7,431 nt of DNA. Source: Chloroflexota bacterium (lineage in GTDB: Bacteria; Chloroflexota; Anaerolineae; 4572-78; J111). The DNA is taken from assembly GCA_003695455.1 (NCBI GenBank), contig RFJF01000426.1, positions 1 to 7,431 on the forward strand. Reading direction: 5' to 3'. The translations under genes were made by a program, and so were the position numbers. Below the pieces are notes generated by a model that made no database searches, had not been told where the DNA came from, and was given only the letters and a program-made list of their open reading frames with translations. Positions 5,193 through 7,431 of this stretch are shown in pieces (the stretch's first letter is position 1; every line of letters begins with the position of its first letter).

Positions 5193-7431
5193 ATGACCCA
5201 TTTGACACCAACTCAAACCGAAAATGAAACAGCGTCCACCCTGTCGCGCCGCCAGTTTTTGGGCGTGGGGCTGGGCGCCGCCGCCGGCGCGGGGCTGCTG
5301 AGCCGCTTCAACCTGCTCAAACCCGCCGCCGACCCCGCCGCACTGCCCGTTGCCGACAGCGTGGAATATTACCCGCCCGTGCAATTTGACCGCGAAGTGT
5401 TCACCCTGTGCGAAATGTGCGTCTGGCGCTGCGGTGTGCGGGCCAAAATCAAAGACGGTGTGGTCCGCAAACTCGATGGCAACCCCTTCCACCCCCATTC
5501 CCGGGGGATGCTCTGCCCGCGCGGGCAGGCCGGCGTCGCCACGCTGTACGACCCGGACCGGCTCAAATACCCGCTCATCCGCAAAGGGCCGCGCGGCGAA
5601 GGCCAGTTTGTGCGCGCCAGTTGGGAAGAGGCGCTCGATTACGTGGCCAGCCGGATGCTGGAAATCAAAGAGAAATACGGCCCGCAGGCCATGATTTTCA
5701 GCACCACCCACAACCTGATTCAAACCCAGTTTGAAAACCTGCTCAAAGCCTACGGCTCGCCCAACTACGGCACGCAGCGTTCGCTCTGCTTCAACGCCAT
5801 GATTACCGCCAACCTGATGACCTTTGGCATGGAAGAGCCGGGCCGCGATTACAGCGGCGTCAAATATATCATCCTCACCGGGCGCAACCTGCTGGAAGCT
5901 ATCTCCAACTCTGAAACGCAGGATTTGGTGGCGGCCCTGCACCGGGGGGCCAAACTGGTGGTGCTGGACCCGCGTTTCACCAAAACCGCCGCCAAAGCCG
6001 ACTTGTGGTTGCCCATCAAGCCCGGCACCGACCTGGCCTTTCACCTGGCGCTGCTCAACGTGATTATTTCCGAAGGGCTGTACAACGCCGAATTTGTGGA
6101 GCGGAACACCGTCGGCTTTGATGAAGTGAAGGCCGAAGTTGCCGGCTACACGCCGGAATGGGCCGCCAGCAAGTGCGAAATCCCCGCCGACACCATCCGG
6201 CAGGTGGCCCGCGAATTCGCCGCCGCCGCGCCGCACGCCTTTGCCCACCCCGGCTGGCGCACCAGCAACTTCCTCAACTCCTTCCAGACCGAGCGCGCCA
6301 TTGGCGTATTGAACGCCATTGTGGGCAACTGGGGCCAGCCCGGCGGCTTTTTTGCCGCCGCCGGCGAAGGGGGCGGCATCGAACTGGGCAGTGTGCCCCA
6401 GCCGCCTTACCCCCGCGTCAGCGCCATTCGCATGGATGGCGTGCCGTGGAAATACCCGCTGGTGCCGCTCAAGCTGGGCGTGTTTCAGGAAATCCGCGAC
6501 AACATTCTCCGCGGCGACCCCTACGAGGCGCACGGCTGGTTCATTTACCGCCAGAATCCCGTTAACTCGCTGCCGGAACGGCACAAAACGCTGGAAGCGT
6601 TCAGCAAAATGGATTTCATCGTCACCACAGATGTCAGCATGAATGACACCGCCTGGTTCTCGGATGTGGTGCTGCCGGAGGCCAGTTACCTGGAACGGTA
6701 CGACCCGCTGGCCGTGATGGGCAACACGGTGTTCATTCGCCAGCCGGTGGTTGAGCCGTTGTTTGAAAGCAAGTCCGGCCTGTGGATTTTCAAGGAATTG
6801 GGCACGCGACTGGGGTTGGGTGATTATTTTCAGTACGCCGACGAAGAGGATTACATCCGGCAGCAGATTGCCCCGCTGGACATTACGCTGGACGAGTTGA
6901 AAGCGCGGGGCTACTACACCGCCCCCGCCGCCGAGACCGAAGAAGCCGCCGCCGAAGAATTCAGCTTTAACACGCCCAGCGGAAAAATCGAATTGGCCTC
7001 GGAGACGCTGCGCTCCAGCGGATTTGCCGCCGTGCCCACCTGGGAAGCGCCGCCTCCCACCGAAGAGGGGCGCTTCTACCTGCTGTCCGGCAAAGTAGCC
7101 CAGCACACCCAGTTTGCCACCCACAACAACCAGCTTTTGCACGAGCGCGTGCCGGAAAATCCGCTGTGGATGAATCCCGCCGAAGCCGCCAAACGCAGCC
7201 TGAACGATGGCGACATGGCCTGGGTTGAAAGCGAGAGCGGCAAAATTCAGACCCCGGTTCACGTGACAGAAAAAATCCGGCCTGACTGCGTCTACATGAC
7301 CCCCGGATTTGGTCACGTCAGCAAAGGGCTGACCACAGCCTTTGCCGCCGGTGTCAGCGACAGCGACCTGCACCAAACCTTCACCGACCCGGTGTCCGGT
7401 TCGCAGGCGCTCACCCAGACCACGGTCAAAA
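5193..7431 (+). CDS. Molybdopterin oxidoreductase, PhsA/PsrA-type catalytic subunit (partial at 3' end)
   Basis: This is a large DMSO-reductase-family subunit with bis-MGD cofactor and one [4Fe-4S] cluster, most like thiosulfate/polysulfide reductase catalytic subunits. Residues 18-24 (SRRQFLG) plus a hydrophobic stretch form a Tat signal, so it acts outside the cytoplasmic membrane. The cluster motif is C73-x2-C76-x3-C80-x27-C108. The Mo ligand is probably Cys199 (RSLCFNAM, codon TGC). Family segments include NAIVGNWGQPGGFF, NPVNSLP, SDVVLPEASYLERYD and NTPSGKIELAS, and a C-terminal cofactor domain with TPGFGHVSKGL. 746 codons are in the window and only a handful seem missing. GAGGG (5183-5187) lies 5 nt before ATG, 11 nt after the YeeE stop. 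An iron-sulfur and an NrfD-type subunit may follow beyond the edge. Substrate and direction (reductase or oxidase) are not determined; YeeE and cytochrome neighbours suggest sulfur oxyanion or polysulfide chemistry. Confidence 0.9.
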   Translation, partial: MTHLTPTQTENETASTLSRRQFLGVGLGAAAGAGLLSRFNLLKPAADPAALPVADSVEYYPPVQFDREVFTLCEMCVWRCGVRAKIKDGVVRKLDGNPFHPHSRGMLCPRGQAGVATLYDPDRLKYPLIRKGPRGEGQFVRASWEEALDYVASRMLEIKEKYGPQAMIFSTTHNLIQTQFENLLKAYGSPNYGTQRSLCFNAMITANLMTFGMEEPGRDYSGVKYIILTGRNLLEAISNSETQDLVAALHRGAKLVVLDPRFTKTAAKADLWLPIKPGTDLAFHLALLNVIISEGLYNAEFVERNTVGFDEVKAEVAGYTPEWAASKCEIPADTIRQVAREFAAAAPHAFAHPGWRTSNFLNSFQTERAIGVLNAIVGNWGQPGGFFAAAGEGGGIELGSVPQPPYPRVSAIRMDGVPWKYPLVPLKLGVFQEIRDNILRGDPYEAHGWFIYRQNPVNSLPERHKTLEAFSKMDFIVTTDVSMNDTAWFSDVVLPEASYLERYDPLAVMGNTVFIRQPVVEPLFESKSGLWIFKELGTRLGLGDYFQYADEEDYIRQQIAPLDITLDELKARGYYTAPAAETEEAAAEEFSFNTPSGKIELASETLRSSGFAAVPTWEAPPPTEEGRFYLLSGKVAQHTQFATHNNQLLHERVPENPLWMNPAEAAKRSLNDGDMAWVESESGKIQTPVHVTEKIRPDCVYMTPGFGHVSKGLTTAFAAGVSDSDLHQTFTDPVSGSQALTQTTVK

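Noticed and set aside
5130..7376. Long minus-strand open frame (748 codons)
   Set aside because: It is antisense to the molybdoenzyme gene, has low-complexity Gly/His/Val-rich content with no domain, and arises from GC-biased third codon positions.
1..7431. Insertion sequences, CRISPR arrays, tRNA or rRNA genes
   Set aside because: No transposase, regularly spaced repeats, terminal repeats, tRNA-like cloverleaf or rRNA sequence was seen on either strand.

Overview
The window is moderately GC-rich (visibly more so in the genes than in the promoter regions) and reads as a chromosomal segment of an environmental bacterium. Gene style, Tat-exported enzymes and the mix of families suggest a Chloroflexota-like (Anaerolineae-type) organism. 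That placement is a low-confidence impression without a database search.

Layout. Bases 1-659 (minus strand) hold the N-terminal 219 codons of an IclR-family regulator running off the left edge. A divergent intergenic region (660-859) carries a good minus-strand promoter and a possible leaderless plus-strand promoter. Next come an exported agmatine-deiminase-family enzyme (860-1975; Tat motif followed by a lipobox) and a stand-alone MOSC-domain protein (2030-2587). Bases 2588-2722 form a dense regulatory region: two tandem CRP/FNR-like sites, an extended -10 box and a perfect palindrome that could be an ArsR operator. It drives a tightly packed plus-strand operon: ArsR-family regulator (2723-3073), membrane-anchored triheme cytochrome c (3079-4074), YeeE/YedE half-transporter 1 (4088-4621), YeeE/YedE half-transporter 2 (4624-5181), and a Tat-exported molybdopterin oxidoreductase of the PhsA/PsrA type (5193 to the right edge, nearly complete).

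The main discovery is in the second YeeE gene. An in-frame TGA at 4903-4905 sits exactly where this family carries Cys in a G-[FY]-C-P-G-T motif. The reading frame continues with perfectly family-like sequence to TAA at 5179-5181. Just after the TGA, a six-pair GC stem with a GGU loop starts 18 nt downstream, the same spacing and loop as I recall for the E. coli fdhF SECIS. I therefore annotate 4624-5181 as one selenoprotein of 185 residues (Sec94), not as two genes or a pseudogene. A gene caller without Sec logic would split or truncate it.

How the genes may work together (inference). The paired YeeE proteins would move a sulfur (or selenium) species such as thiosulfate across the membrane. 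The molybdoenzyme would oxidise or reduce a sulfur oxyanion or polysulfide outside the membrane, and the triheme cytochrome would carry the electrons. The operon would be switched by a global CRP/FNR-type regulator and a local thiol-responsive ArsR protein. The exact substrate cannot be read from the sequence.
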